64,000 nucleotides of DNA. Origin: an uncultured Desulfobacter sp. (GTDB lineage Bacteria; Desulfobacterota; Desulfobacteria; Desulfobacterales; Desulfobacteraceae). Of this stretch, positions 1-9,900 are shown in pieces (positions within the stretch are counted from its first letter, which is position 1; each line of letters starts with the position of its first letter). Made by a program: the position numbers and the translations under genes. A model generated the notes under the pieces. That model was not told the DNA's origin. It did not search any database and saw only the letters and a program-made list of their open reading frames with translations. Location of the stretch: positions 496,001 to 560,000 of the forward strand of contig NZ_OY761442.1 in the NCBI RefSeq assembly GCF_963664415.1, in the 5' to 3' direction.

Positions 1-210
1 ATTATAGCCGGTCATGTCCTTGCCAATTATACCCCGGTAATGCCGCCACTGGATGAATTGCCTGTTACAAGGCAATCCGGACAGGAAAACGGAGAAATCG
101 TCTGGCGGTGCAGCATGTGCGGTCATGTTCATTACAAAGGTACGGTGCCGGATCAATGTCCGATCTGTCTTTTTCCCGGCAAAATTTTCAAGCAGGTAAA
201 AGCAAATTAA
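1..210 (+). CDS. Rubredoxin-like C-terminal domain protein (5' end outside window)
   Basis: The reading frame is open from base 1 to a TAA at 208-210 and gives 69 residues. The C-terminal half holds a rubredoxin-type iron knuckle pair, WRCSMCGHVH and then PDQCPIC, as in the C-termini of rubrerythrin and flavin-reductase/rubredoxin fusions. Such modules bind one Fe and pass electrons in oxygen-defence chains of anaerobes. The next gene, desulfoferrodoxin, converges on it, which fits a shared oxidative-stress role. The N-terminal catalytic part lies outside the window, so the full protein type cannot be named. Confidence 0.7.
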   Translation: MIAGHVLANYTPVMPPLDELPVTRQSGQENGEIVWRCSMCGHVHYKGTVPDQCPICLFPGKIFKQVKAN

Positions 211-278
211 TTCACGGCGTGTTGTGGGCTGAGCCTGGCAGCTGATATGTCAGGTTAGCCCACGTTATGAAATTTACT

Positions 279-322
279 TTTAGACGCAAAGTTACCCATA
301 TTTGGGTAACTTTGCGTCTAAA
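279..322. terminator. Perfect 20-bp-stem hairpin between convergent genes
   Basis: The arms at 279-298 and 303-322 are exact reverse complements around a 4-nt loop (TATT). The hairpin lies between the ends of the rubredoxin-like gene (+) and dfx (-), where a bidirectional terminator is expected. There is no long T-run on either side, so a palindromic protein-binding site or a repeat element is also possible. Confidence 0.55.
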
Positions 323-369
323 TGAGTAGGATGATTGTGTTCATTTATGAACAGGGAGTTTACCTAATA

Positions 370-750
370 TTATGATTTCCAAAGGCCATGAACGTTGCAG
401 TATTCCCGCGCCGTTAAATTTACATCTGCAGAACAGCCTTTAAACAAGGCTTCCGGAGCCTGGCCAGGTTTCAGATAGTGGCGGCAGCAAGTCTCTCCGT
501 CAATGATTTCAATCCATTCAATAAAATGTTTTTCTTCCATGGGGTGCGGATTGGACCCGACTTTTACTTTTAGCCCCTCAGATGTTGATTCAAAAACGGG
601 AACGTGTTTTTCTTTGCCTTGATCTGCAGTTTTTTCTTCAAAAAGGACCATCTCGGCACCGCAGCAGACCAATTCTCCGTCAGCCCCGTGAAGGACTTCA
701 ACAATATTTCCGCAAAGTTCGCATTTGTAAACCTGTTTTCTTTCAGCCAT
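370..750 (-). CDS. dfx: Desulfoferrodoxin (two-iron superoxide reductase)
   Basis: This cytoplasmic enzyme reduces superoxide to hydrogen peroxide with electrons from rubredoxin. The 126-residue product has the N-terminal desulforedoxin centre with Cys10, Cys13, Cys29 and Cys30. It also has the C-terminal Fe(His)4Cys site: His48, His68, His74, Cys118 and His121 all sit where the family needs them. The start at 750 is chosen because AGGAGG lies at 755-760 on the coding strand. An upstream in-frame ATG at 777 falls inside the terminal repeat of the neighbouring insertion sequence. That IS ends about 5 bp before the ribosome-binding site, so any native promoter has been displaced. Confidence 0.95.
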   Translation of the reverse strand: MAERKQVYKCELCGNIVEVLHGADGELVCCGAEMVLFEEKTADQGKEKHVPVFESTSEGLKVKVGSNPHPMEEKHFIEWIEIIDGETCCRHYLKPGQAPEALFKGCSADVNLTAREYCNVHGLWKS

Positions 751-1203
751 GTTTCCTCCTTTATCACGGATTTTCATGGTACGCTAAGAAACCCTACTTT
801 CAGAAAATAATTTTGCCAAAATCCACACTCAAGTTGTGCTGTCCCCAATAACAGAGAACGTTTTATTTTCAAAAAATCTGAGCCTCATTTTTTTAAATTT
901 TTGCATTGTTGTGAGCAGTAAGGGTAGGTTTCTTTTTTTCTTAATTTTGATTGTTACCTGATCAGCTTCAATTTGTACATTCCCAGTCATTGCAAGAAAT
1001 TTTTTATAGAGAGAATAATCACTGATATGCGAATAACCAGGTAAATCCATAGCAAAGAGTCGTAGCAGATTGTGTGTAAGTATGGACATTGTAAGATCAA
1101 AATCTACTTTAATAACCATTGATGATGATACTTTGTTTAGATGAAAGAATTCAATTTGTTCTGAAATGCCTTTTTCAACCAACCATCTTCTTGTATATTT
1201 TCT

Positions 1204-2576
1204 GATTATAACGGATTTGGGGGACTGGGTCGGAGAGCGATGAAATAGACTGAAAAAATTCATTTCCTGAGTTATGGTTGAAGTGCGAACAGCAACTATA
1301 ACAACTAAGGAAAATGATGACTCCAGCCTCTAACACCGCTCCCCGACTGAATCGAACTATTTGTATGCACATTTGTCAAGCACAATATTACAGCATCATT
1401 CAACATGCCATCCAATTTCGGATAATATTAGATATGGTAATCAAGGAGCATCCTAATATTTTTCCGCCTGAAATCGCCTGCGGATACACAATGAAGGAGA
1501 TCAGAGTCTCAAAAAAACTGAAATTGAAAATCAGAAGAATAGTCATAGCTGGTGTCAGCTACACAATAAGGCCGTCTTTTGCCATGCCCTATATGACTGG
1601 ATTTGTGAAAGATGTTGAAAAACCGTTATTTTTGCGTAAGTTTGCCGTTCCATTTTGGGCTCTGAGTCACTGTTTCGGAAAAAATCCCATGTATTGGTAT
1701 CGTCTTGAGGGAACCATTGGCCGTTACAGCCTTGTGGGAACCACTATCAAATCCCCGGAGAAATTACCTCAGCACCTTTCTGCTGATGAAAAACACACCC
1801 GCCTTTTGGGAAAAAAGACCTATATTGCGACGACGGTCGGAAATAACTGTATTTTAGGAGCCAGTGTTTCGGAAACAGCCTCCAGTAAGGATCTTCAAAA
1901 CGCATACGGTGTTTTTAAAGAGGAAGCTGAATGCATTAATCCGGAATATCAGCCGGATACTGTTAATACCGACGGATGGCGGTCGACGCAGAAGGCCTGG
2001 AAAAAGCTGTTTCCCAAGATAGCTGTGCTGTCCTGCTTTTTACACATTTTTATTGGCATACGTGATCGCTCACGCAAAAAATACAAGGACTATTTTCTGG
2101 ATGCCGCCACCAGATTATGGGATTGCTTCAGGGCAGAGTCCAAAAGATCATTCTCACAAAGAGTTCGTAGGCTTTCCGAATGGTGTCGAAATCCTGAGAA
2201 TGACGTTCCGGACGTCATTTCAGTTAAAATCAAGAAGCTCAGGGATAATCTTCCACAGTTTTCCCAAGCCTATGACTTTCCTGGCGCACATAGAACGAGC
2301 AACATGGTTGACCGGCTTATGCAGCGGATGGACCGTCATTTATTCAGTACCAAGTACTTTCACGGCACTATGAAATCTGCCAATCTCAGCATTCGTGCCT
2401 GGGCGCTTACCCAAAATTTTGCCCCACTCAATCCATGGACGGTAAAGCAAAAAGGCCATGTGAGTTCTTTTGAAAGAATTAACGGATTTCGGTACCACGA
2501 AAACTGGCTTCAAAATCTTTTGATTTCGGGTTCATTGGGAGGCTTACGGACGGGTCCCCCAAATCCGTTATAACCA
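1204..2576 (+). mobile_element. Unassigned 1.37-kb insertion sequence nested in an IS4-like element
   Basis: The inverted repeats share TTATAACGGATTTGGGGGA at both ends. The flanking sequence GTATATTTTCT occurs at 1193-1203 and again at 2577-2587, giving a target duplication of about 11 bp. The single ORF uses its TAA stop inside the right inverted repeat. I could not assign a family from the sequence alone. Confidence 0.8.
1314..2573 (+). CDS. DDE-type transposase of unassigned IS family
   Basis: A 419-residue protein, probably intact, fills the nested element. A candidate first catalytic Asp is in VNTDGW, followed about 20 residues on by a C-F-L-H motif, the kind of C-x2-H seen in IS256/MULE-type transposases. 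A candidate glutamate is in SSFERINGF near the C-terminus. The extreme C-terminus is encoded by the right inverted repeat. Internal methionines, for example before KEIRVSKK, are alternative starts. The family assignment is open. Confidence 0.7.
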   Translation: MMTPASNTAPRLNRTICMHICQAQYYSIIQHAIQFRIILDMVIKEHPNIFPPEIACGYTMKEIRVSKKLKLKIRRIVIAGVSYTIRPSFAMPYMTGFVKDVEKPLFLRKFAVPFWALSHCFGKNPMYWYRLEGTIGRYSLVGTTIKSPEKLPQHLSADEKHTRLLGKKTYIATTVGNNCILGASVSETASSKDLQNAYGVFKEEAECINPEYQPDTVNTDGWRSTQKAWKKLFPKIAVLSCFLHIFIGIRDRSRKKYKDYFLDAATRLWDCFRAESKRSFSQRVRRLSEWCRNPENDVPDVISVKIKKLRDNLPQFSQAYDFPGAHRTSNMVDRLMQRMDRHLFSTKYFHGTMKSANLSIRAWALTQNFAPLNPWTVKQKGHVSSFERINGFRYHENWLQNLLISGSLGGLRTGPPNPL

Positions 2577-4254
2577 GTATATTTTCTAATCAACTTGTCG
2601 CAGGGTTTATCGAAATCGTTTGTTATTAATAGAGCTGGTTTAATCTTACCATGCCCTGTTATTGCTATTTGCCGCACCTCACCACCATAATCTTTTAGAA
2701 ATATCTTTTCATCATTAACTCTTAAGTTTCGGCCTTTGCCATTTGCCATTGTGACTCTAACTTTTTTCCATGATGAAGGCAACTTTTGGCTAAGTTCTTC
2801 GACTATCTTTTTTCCCCTTCTTCGGATGGTAAGAAATTTTATTTCTTTGCCAAGCTTGGCAAGATTTTCATAAGTGGTGAATTTGCTATCGAAAACCAAG
2901 TATTTCAGATCGTTGCCGCTGTTAGCATTATAAAAATCAAGGAACTCAATTGCGACTTGATTTTTTTGCTGATGCCTGACATTAGTGTCGCCATATGTAA
3001 TGATACCGGAATCTGGATCTTGTGCTAATACAGCAGCTATGCTTGCCAACGCTTTATTCCGTGTTCCTGACCAATTATTTTCAAGGTGGGAATCGTCTCC
3101 CCAATACGGAATTGTTGTAAAATCAATATTGGACGTATCTGAAAGCAATCCTTCGTGAAGCAATATTTGATGCAGCCCTTTGAGAAATTCTTTATTCATT
3201 TCACTGGTGATTCGATGAGAGTAAGAAGTGTACCAACTAGTTTTTGGAAGAACATTCAAACCGGCAAATAACCCCAATCCTCTATCCATACACCAAATAT
3301 CATCAGCAGAGTATCTGCGGACATTAGACAATTTAAGGGCAACGAAACACAGGATTGATGATAGTCTGTTTATTGTGCCTGTTTCCGGATAATTTGAATT
3401 TTGGATAAGCCTGTCAATGCTATATTGTTGCAGGTATGGCAGTAGACACAACACACCAAAACTATTTTGCCCGGTAAATGACTCAGGCGCAAAATCCAAC
3501 ATATAACTTTTCGGTGCTTCTATTTTCAATGAAGCGCTTGTCTTTTCACGAGTAGTGCTTTTTCGGCGGGGAAGTCGGGCGAATCCTTCTTTTTTGAGTA
3601 GATTGTAAATGTATCCTTCAGAAACAGTTTCTCCCTGAGCATCAAGAGCGGCCTTGATGTCAGGCACTGAAAGATAATTTTTCCGAGAATCAATAATGTA
3701 TTGATTGGTTTCGCTGGTATCGTCTTTAGGTCTACGGCCAGCTGGTTTGGAAATAAAAAAATGCTGATCAGGATTTTCCTGCGACAGATTTTTCTTAAAA
3801 TCACGGGTTAAAGAATAGAATGAACTCAACTTATAGCCAAATTGTTTGGCAACGTCTTCGGCTTGACGTTTTTCGACATAAAAAGCACGAAGAGCTTCGT
3901 ACTTTTTTTGAGCGGTATTTTGTGGTCGACAAAAAAAATGTTCGGGTTCCATACGGCACCAAAATTAGGGTCAATTAATGTCATGATACGCATTTGTTAA
4001 AATTGATTAAAATCACAAAATTTGAAAAAATTCAAGAAAAACACTGCAATATCACCTAAAAATAGTCATTTTGTGCATCACGATAAACATTTTTCCAATC
4101 AATATCAAGATATTAGTAGTATAAAATAGCCCTAATTTTTGAACAAATTTAGCGTAGATCTATAGCAATACGTCTGTTTTTATTGGGTTTACACAGAAGT
4201 GGTTGAAAATTACGACATAAATTTTAGGGTTTTAGCATGACATGAAAATCCGTG

Positions 4255-4462
4255 CTAATTGCTTCCTTTGGGGATGGTGGCCGGAAGGTGATTAAAAGTG
4301 CATTCTTCTAAACGGGATAGGCCTGTATTTCAATTGAGAATATACAGCTTCACCAATGATCGGGTCACAAACATCCGGGGCCACGCTATCGAACGGGTTC
4401 CTACAGAATAGCAGAAGACACCATTGTATATTCGGCCTACTTCGCACCATCATTAACATATC
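4255..4462. other. Short intergenic stretch, no recognised feature
   Basis: This sequence lies between the right end of the IS4-like element and the MFS remnant. I see no ORF, hairpin or known motif worth naming. It may be more of the decayed transporter gene. Confidence 0.4.
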
Positions 4463-4746
4463 TTGAATACACCAAAATGGCGGCCAAGGCCAACGTTACT
4501 TATAGGATTGGTCCCGGCATGTCCGGGGGAGGCGCTATCGAGTTCACAAGTGGGCATCATTTTAACCATGAACATCTTTTTGATTGCTTTTCTCCAACGA
4601 ATAAGCGGCAGACTTGCCGACCGCATCAATCCCAGGGACTCATTCTTGACTGGATAGGCGTCTCCTACGTTTTTATCGCCGGAAGCCTATTAATCCTTTT
4701 GGGCGGCGTTACCGTGACCTTCTTTTTATGGGATTATGGCAATCGG
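4463..4746 (+). pseudogene. Decayed MFS-transporter fragment
   Basis: Two frames each carry part of a major-facilitator C-terminal half. One frame has TMNIFLIAFLQRISGRLADR with the typical GR-ADR-x-x-PR loop. After a frameshift near 4640 the other has a last membrane helix (VFIAGSLLILLGG). The 5' part of the gene is absent and no start can be supported. The fragment ends where the group II intron begins, so the intron's 3' exon is this dead gene read on the opposite strand. Confidence 0.55.
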
Positions 4747-6993
4747 GTAGGTCAGGGGCCTTGCAACCCCTTTCCCCCCTAAGAACCGTACGTGACAGTT
4801 TCCCGTCATACGGCTCAAGCGTTTATAAAGGACGACCTTGTGGGACGCCCCGGCTGTTTACCTCATGCAGCTTGCTTTTGGCGGTGCTCCCTGGCCGATA
4901 ACGACGGGAGTAACCGTGAATCCTTTTGATTCCGTCTACGCCAGAAATAATAACTGTATTCGGGATCATATGGATTTGCATCTGCTTTGATTTTGATATA
5001 TCGTTTTATTCCTAATGAGCTTAGGTGAATGACGTGATAACTGCAAGGCCCTTTCTTATTTCGGCTCTTGACAGTGAATATCCACTTGCGTTTTCCGTCA
5101 GTCCAGTAACGGTTTTTCAACCATTTTGAGGATTTCTTCCGGTGACGCTTTTTAATCATTCTCCATAGCTGTTCGTAAACAAACGTATCAATAAGAGAAA
5201 ATGTTTCCGATGAGACTACGTGCCGGTGATAGTTTCCCCAACCCCGGAGGGTTTGGTTTAACTTTTTGACCAATGGTTCCAATGGACCGCCGACATGTTT
5301 ATGGATCAGTTCACTGAGCTTTTCTTTAAGGGCGAGAACTCCCTTCTTTGCCGGGGTGATGTGCAGCACATTTCCGGTTTTTCGAAAAGTTTGGCCAAGG
5401 AACGTAAATCCATCTGTTATATGCGTGATCATGGTCTTTTCTTCAGATAATGACAGACCACGTTCAGTTAGAAACGCTTCGACTGCTGGTTTGACCTGAT
5501 CTTCAAGCAGGCGTTTGGACTTGCCTGTGACGATAAAATCATCTGCATATCGAACGAAATTAACTCTACATCGACGGGGAACTGCATCATGCACGGCTTT
5601 TTCCAGCCCGTCGAGGGTTAAATTCGACAAGGTGGGACTGATAATCCCGCCCTGTGGGGTTCCTTTGCGCGAGGGGTATAGCTTGCCGTCTTCCACATAC
5701 CCTGCCGTCAACCACTTTTTAAGAATGACTTTATCCATAGGGATATTTTCCAACATCCATTCCTGGCTGATGTTGTCATAACACCCTTTGATATCCGCTT
5801 CCAATATCCATGTAGCCGAATTAGGCTTGGAGAGTGCATTGAACGCTGCTGCAATTGCATCTGCACAGCTGCGGCCTTCACGGAAGCCGTAAGAATTACG
5901 GTCTCCTATGGTTTCCGCTACTGGGGCTAAAGCTAATTTAAACAGCGCCTGCATAGCTCTGCAGAGTATTGTAGGAATACTTAACGGACGTTTTTTACCA
6001 TTCTTTTTGGGGATGTAAATTCGCCTTAGTGGTTGCGGTCTATAACCTCGTCTTTGCAGGCTGAAAACAGCCTCCCATTTGGCTCTGGCTCCTTTCCATA
6101 AGGTGCCATCTACGCCTGGAGTTTTTTTCCCTTTATTTGAGGTCACTCGTTTGACAGCCAAGGCCTTGGCGTAGAACGAATGAGTAAGTAAGTATTGCAG
6201 GGCTTTGACCTTGCCCCATCTTTTTTCCTTTACAGCCTTTGCGATACGCATTTGCAGCCTTCTAACTTCGGCTCGGGCTTTTTTCCAATCAATGGATGCC
6301 CATTTCTTAGCAGAGTCGACAGGTGCACCAGCCGAGGCCGTCATTTGCTTTCCCATCTTAAGCGGTTCTCCAAACTCTCTCGCAAGTCAACACCAATCGG
6401 ACGTCTGCACGCATGTCTCCAAAACCGAAGGTTTTGGGTTTTACGTGAGCCATGTTTCATGCTCTATCCGTTTCATTACAAAACGGCATTTGCTTTTTCC
6501 GAATTCTTACTGCTGCCCCTCCACAGGCTTGCCTTGCGGTTAGCTTTCCATGCATTGCACATGGGGAGTGACAACGTTTCCACGTTCTACATGATTGCTC
6601 TTTATGGACAACTTAGGCAGGCCTTTACGCCGATGAAACTACGATCCCGTGCAAGCAGTTAGCAGACTTGCATCCTGTTCATGTATACAAACGCAGGGAA
6701 GTATACATATAACCTGTTAATCCCAGTAGGTTAGGCGCTCACTGACGGCGCTTAAAGCTCTTCGATTAATCTTGCCATATTGTCCGACCCTAGCCCTTAA
6801 CCGGATGGGATTTCCGGAGGGGTTCTCCTGTCACCATTCAAACCCGATTCGGTACATTGTTGGTGAGGCTTCGCACCCCGTCAACAGCGCAACGGTAGCA
6901 CGCTCACATAGGGAATCGGTGGAGATACACCGAGTATATTCAGTGTCTTACATTTACCTCCTATACATACAATCATGCAACATCGTGTCGCAC
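4747..6993 (-). ncRNA. Group II intron with encoded maturase
   Basis: The minus strand begins GTGCGAC at 6993, the group II 5' consensus. Domain V is a clean 34-nt hairpin at 4816-4783 beginning GAGCCGTATGACGGG. Domain VI follows, and the 3' end is placed at CTAC (4747). The maturase ORF sits between domain I and domain V, where domain IV loops out. The intron lies one nucleotide after the stop codon of the hybrid kinase gene. It is about 2.25 kb and looks full length. Confidence 0.88.
4863..6356 (-). CDS. ltrA: Group II intron reverse transcriptase/maturase
   Basis: A 497-residue intron-encoded protein supports splicing and retrohoming of the surrounding intron. Reverse-transcriptase blocks run from about residue 80 to 310. 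They include the GTPQGGIISP block and the catalytic FVRYADDF. A maturase (domain X) region follows, with LRGWGNYHR. The C-terminus is basic and ends with a NPYDPEYSYYFWRRR segment, but I see no Cys-rich HNH endonuclease motif, so the endonuclease domain appears degenerate or absent. The frame is intact. Confidence 0.93.
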   Translation of the reverse strand: MGKQMTASAGAPVDSAKKWASIDWKKARAEVRRLQMRIAKAVKEKRWGKVKALQYLLTHSFYAKALAVKRVTSNKGKKTPGVDGTLWKGARAKWEAVFSLQRRGYRPQPLRRIYIPKKNGKKRPLSIPTILCRAMQALFKLALAPVAETIGDRNSYGFREGRSCADAIAAAFNALSKPNSATWILEADIKGCYDNISQEWMLENIPMDKVILKKWLTAGYVEDGKLYPSRKGTPQGGIISPTLSNLTLDGLEKAVHDAVPRRCRVNFVRYADDFIVTGKSKRLLEDQVKPAVEAFLTERGLSLSEEKTMITHITDGFTFLGQTFRKTGNVLHITPAKKGVLALKEKLSELIHKHVGGPLEPLVKKLNQTLRGWGNYHRHVVSSETFSLIDTFVYEQLWRMIKKRHRKKSSKWLKNRYWTDGKRKWIFTVKSRNKKGPCSYHVIHLSSLGIKRYIKIKADANPYDPEYSYYFWRRRNQKDSRLLPSLSAREHRQKQAA

Positions 6994-6994
6994 A

Positions 6995-9900
6995 CTAACC
7001 TAAATCTGTCCTGCTAAAAATCTGACTTACTGTCCGGGCAAGTTCTGTACTTGAAAACGGCTTATTGATAAACGCAGTTTTTTCGGCCAATATACCATGG
7101 TCTGCAATTACATCGTCTGTGTATCCGGACATAAACAGGCATTTCATATTCGGGTATCTGCCCAAAAGCTTTTCAGCCAGATCCTTTCCGTTCATTTCAG
7201 GCATGATTACATCCGTCATCAGCAGCTGAATATCGTCTGAATATGATTCTGCAATACGAACGGCTTCCAAGGGGCCTGAAGCCGCCATCACCGTATACCC
7301 AAGCCGTTCAAGCATTTTTTTTGCCATTTGCAAAATTGCTTCTTCATCTTCCACCAAAAGGATGGTTTCCGTACCGCCCGTGGCCGCTTGTTCATCTGGT
7401 GTCGCATTCTCTTGTTTCGATTCAATCGCTTTTTTGGGAAAATACAGCTTAAATGTGGTTCCGGATTTTAATTTACTGGAAACATCTATAAAACCGTTGT
7501 TCTGTTTAACAATCCCATATACAGTGGACAACCCAAGCCCGGTGCCCTGCCCAAATGCTTTAGTGGTAAAAAAGGGATCAAACAAATTTTCTATGACCTC
7601 TTCAGCCATACCGCAACCAGTGTCACTGACTGAAACCATAACGAATTCACCGGGAAGACACTCTTCATGAATGCGGCAAGTCTGTTCATCAAACATTACA
7701 TTGTCGGTTTCAATGGTAATTTTTCCAATGCCGTCAATGGCGTCCCGGGCATTTACACACAGATTGGTAAGAATCTGGTCGATCTGGGAGGAATCAATCT
7801 TGACCGGCCATAATTCCTTTTTAGGCCGCCAGATCAATTCAAGATCTTCGCCGATCAACCGCTCCAGCATACCCAGCATGTCTTCAATGGTCAGATTTAG
7901 ATCACACGATTTCGGGGCAATGGGCTGTTTCCGGGCAAAAGCCAGCAATTGTTTTGTCAGGTCTCTTGAACGCTCGGCAGCCTTTTGAATTTCCTGGAGG
8001 CTTGACAGTATGGAATCGTTGGCAGGCACATCTTCATGCAGCAGCTCGGCATTGCCCAGGATGATGGTGAGCATATTGTTAAAATCGTGGGCAATGCCGC
8101 CGGCAAGCCGCCCGATGGATTCCAGCCGCTGGGCCCGGAGCAGCTTTTCCTCCAGCTTCTTCATCTCGGTTCTGTCATCGTACACAGCAACTACGTTACC
8201 TGACGGCAGCCGAAAAATTCGATTTTCAACCCATTGTGTGATCCGCTCGTCTTCATATTTCTCAAAGGGAATGTGGCTTGGCTTTCCGGTTTTCCAGGTT
8301 TCATATAGCGCCTTGTCCAATCCCATTGAAGAGACAGTGGGGAAAATCTCTGTCAGCGTTTTGCCACGGATGTCATCGATGGAAACCTTGCTCAGCTTTT
8401 GTCCGGCAGGGTTCATATCATAAAAAATAAAATTTTCTCCGTTATCCACGGCTTCAAATACGGCCACCCCGATGGTCAGATTCTCGAAAAACTGCCGGAA
8501 CTGGGATTCACTTTCACACAGGTCTTTTTCTACCCTTAACCGCTCGGTTATATCAATTCCGATACCGACACGGGTTCCGTCCTCTAACCTGATATTCGAC
8601 CATTCCGAATCAACGAAGTCTCCGGATTTGGACTGAAGACGAAACGACCTCCATTCAGAAGAGGTTTTTTGCATATACGCATTGGCTTTTTGCCGATATT
8701 CCGGATCCGGGTAGACTTTCTCCATCATATCAATATCCTGAACTTCTCCCGTCTTCCATCCAACCACCCGTTCAAATTCAGCGTTCAAAAAAATCATGTT
8801 GGTGTCATCGTCATACCGGGTCAGCATGACAGGGATTCGATCAACAATGGCCTTGAACAGTTCCCGCTCTTTTTCCAGGGCCAATTCCGCACGTTTGCGG
8901 TCCGTGATCTCAATCAAAGTGAACACCAGTCCGGTAACACTGCCGTCAGCATCCTTTGTCGGTACCAAGCTCCAATCCCAGTAGGTGGTGCCGCGCTCGG
9001 GCTGGTCTGGAAATTCGAAGGCTTTGGCCTCAACAGAAAAAGGTTCTCCTGTGTCCGCAACCCTTTGAAAGATTTCCTGATTCTCAGCATGGGGATAAAG
9101 ATCAAAGTGGTTTTTACCGGGGAAAAATCCAGGTGCCTGCCCACAGGTCCGGGCATAGGCCTGGTTGACCCATATGAAATTAAACTGAGGATCAAGATAG
9201 ACCGCCATCATATATGTATGATCAAGAACAGCCGACAAAAGCTGGCTCTTTTCTTTGAGCTGCTGCTCACTTTTGAGAATAAGGTCTTCTTTGGTTTTGA
9301 GATTGGTGACATCGTTGAATGTCAAAACCAGACCGTCCACCCGATTATCCTGGGTTCTGAAAGGCAGGATGTTGCGGGCATACCAGGTGCCCTCATCGGT
9401 TTTGACCTCTTTTTTCCGGGGTATGAGTGTATCCAGAACCTCTTTTACATCCTGGTTTAAATCATCATCGCTGAACCGCATGGATAAATGTGCAATGGGT
9501 CGCCCAACATCGGACGGTATCAAATTAAAAAGATTTTTTGCCGCAGGTGTGAATCGTCTGATGGACAGGTTAACATCAAGAAACAACGTGGCAACCTGGG
9601 TGCTGTTCATCAGGTTGACCATATCATTATTGGTCCGCTCAAGTTCCCGGACCTTCTCCCTCAACTCGGTATTCACCGTGTTCAGTTCTTCGTTCATGGA
9701 CTGCAGTTCTTCTTTGGAGGTTTCCAGTTCTTCGTTGGAAGACTGAAGTTCCTCGTTCATGGACATCATCTCCTCGTTGGAGGCTTTGAGCTCTTCATTG
9801 GAGGTTTCCAGCTCTTCGATGGTATTTTGCAGGTCCTCCCGTGTTTCAGTAAGTTCAGCTTCCAGATGCTTGACAATGCTTTCTTCGGCCATATCTGACT

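Larger units (their letters stand above)
829..3952 (-). pseudogene. IS4/IS1634-like transposase, interrupted
   Basis: The 5' part reads from 3952 and the 3' part resumes at about 1203 and ends at 829. The first piece breaks off after LIRKYT and the second resumes at IRKYTRRWLVEKG, so they are two halves of one protein. Joined, it is about 600 residues, with an N-terminal HTH region and DDE-type blocks (IDFTTIPYWGD, YLVFDSKF). The C-terminal block FDLTMSILTHNLLR is typical of this transposase group. The split is caused by the 1204-2576 element, which duplicated GTATATTTTCT at 1193-1203 and 2577-2587. Confidence 0.85.
765..4254 (-). mobile_element. IS4/IS1634-like element, split by a nested IS
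   Basis: The proposed ends are an inverted repeat beginning CACGGATTTTCATG (765-778, and as reverse complement 4241-4254), with further imperfect match inward to a CTAA..ACCCTA block. Removing the nested element leaves about 2.1 kb, a normal size for this group. I see no convincing target duplication, so the exact ends are tentative. The transposase is broken, so the element cannot move by itself. Its left end sits directly upstream of dfx. Confidence 0.6.

Noticed and set aside
8669..9460. 263-codon open frame on the plus strand
   Set aside because: It lies antisense to the hybrid kinase gene, has no recognisable domain and follows the codon pattern of the real gene on the other strand.
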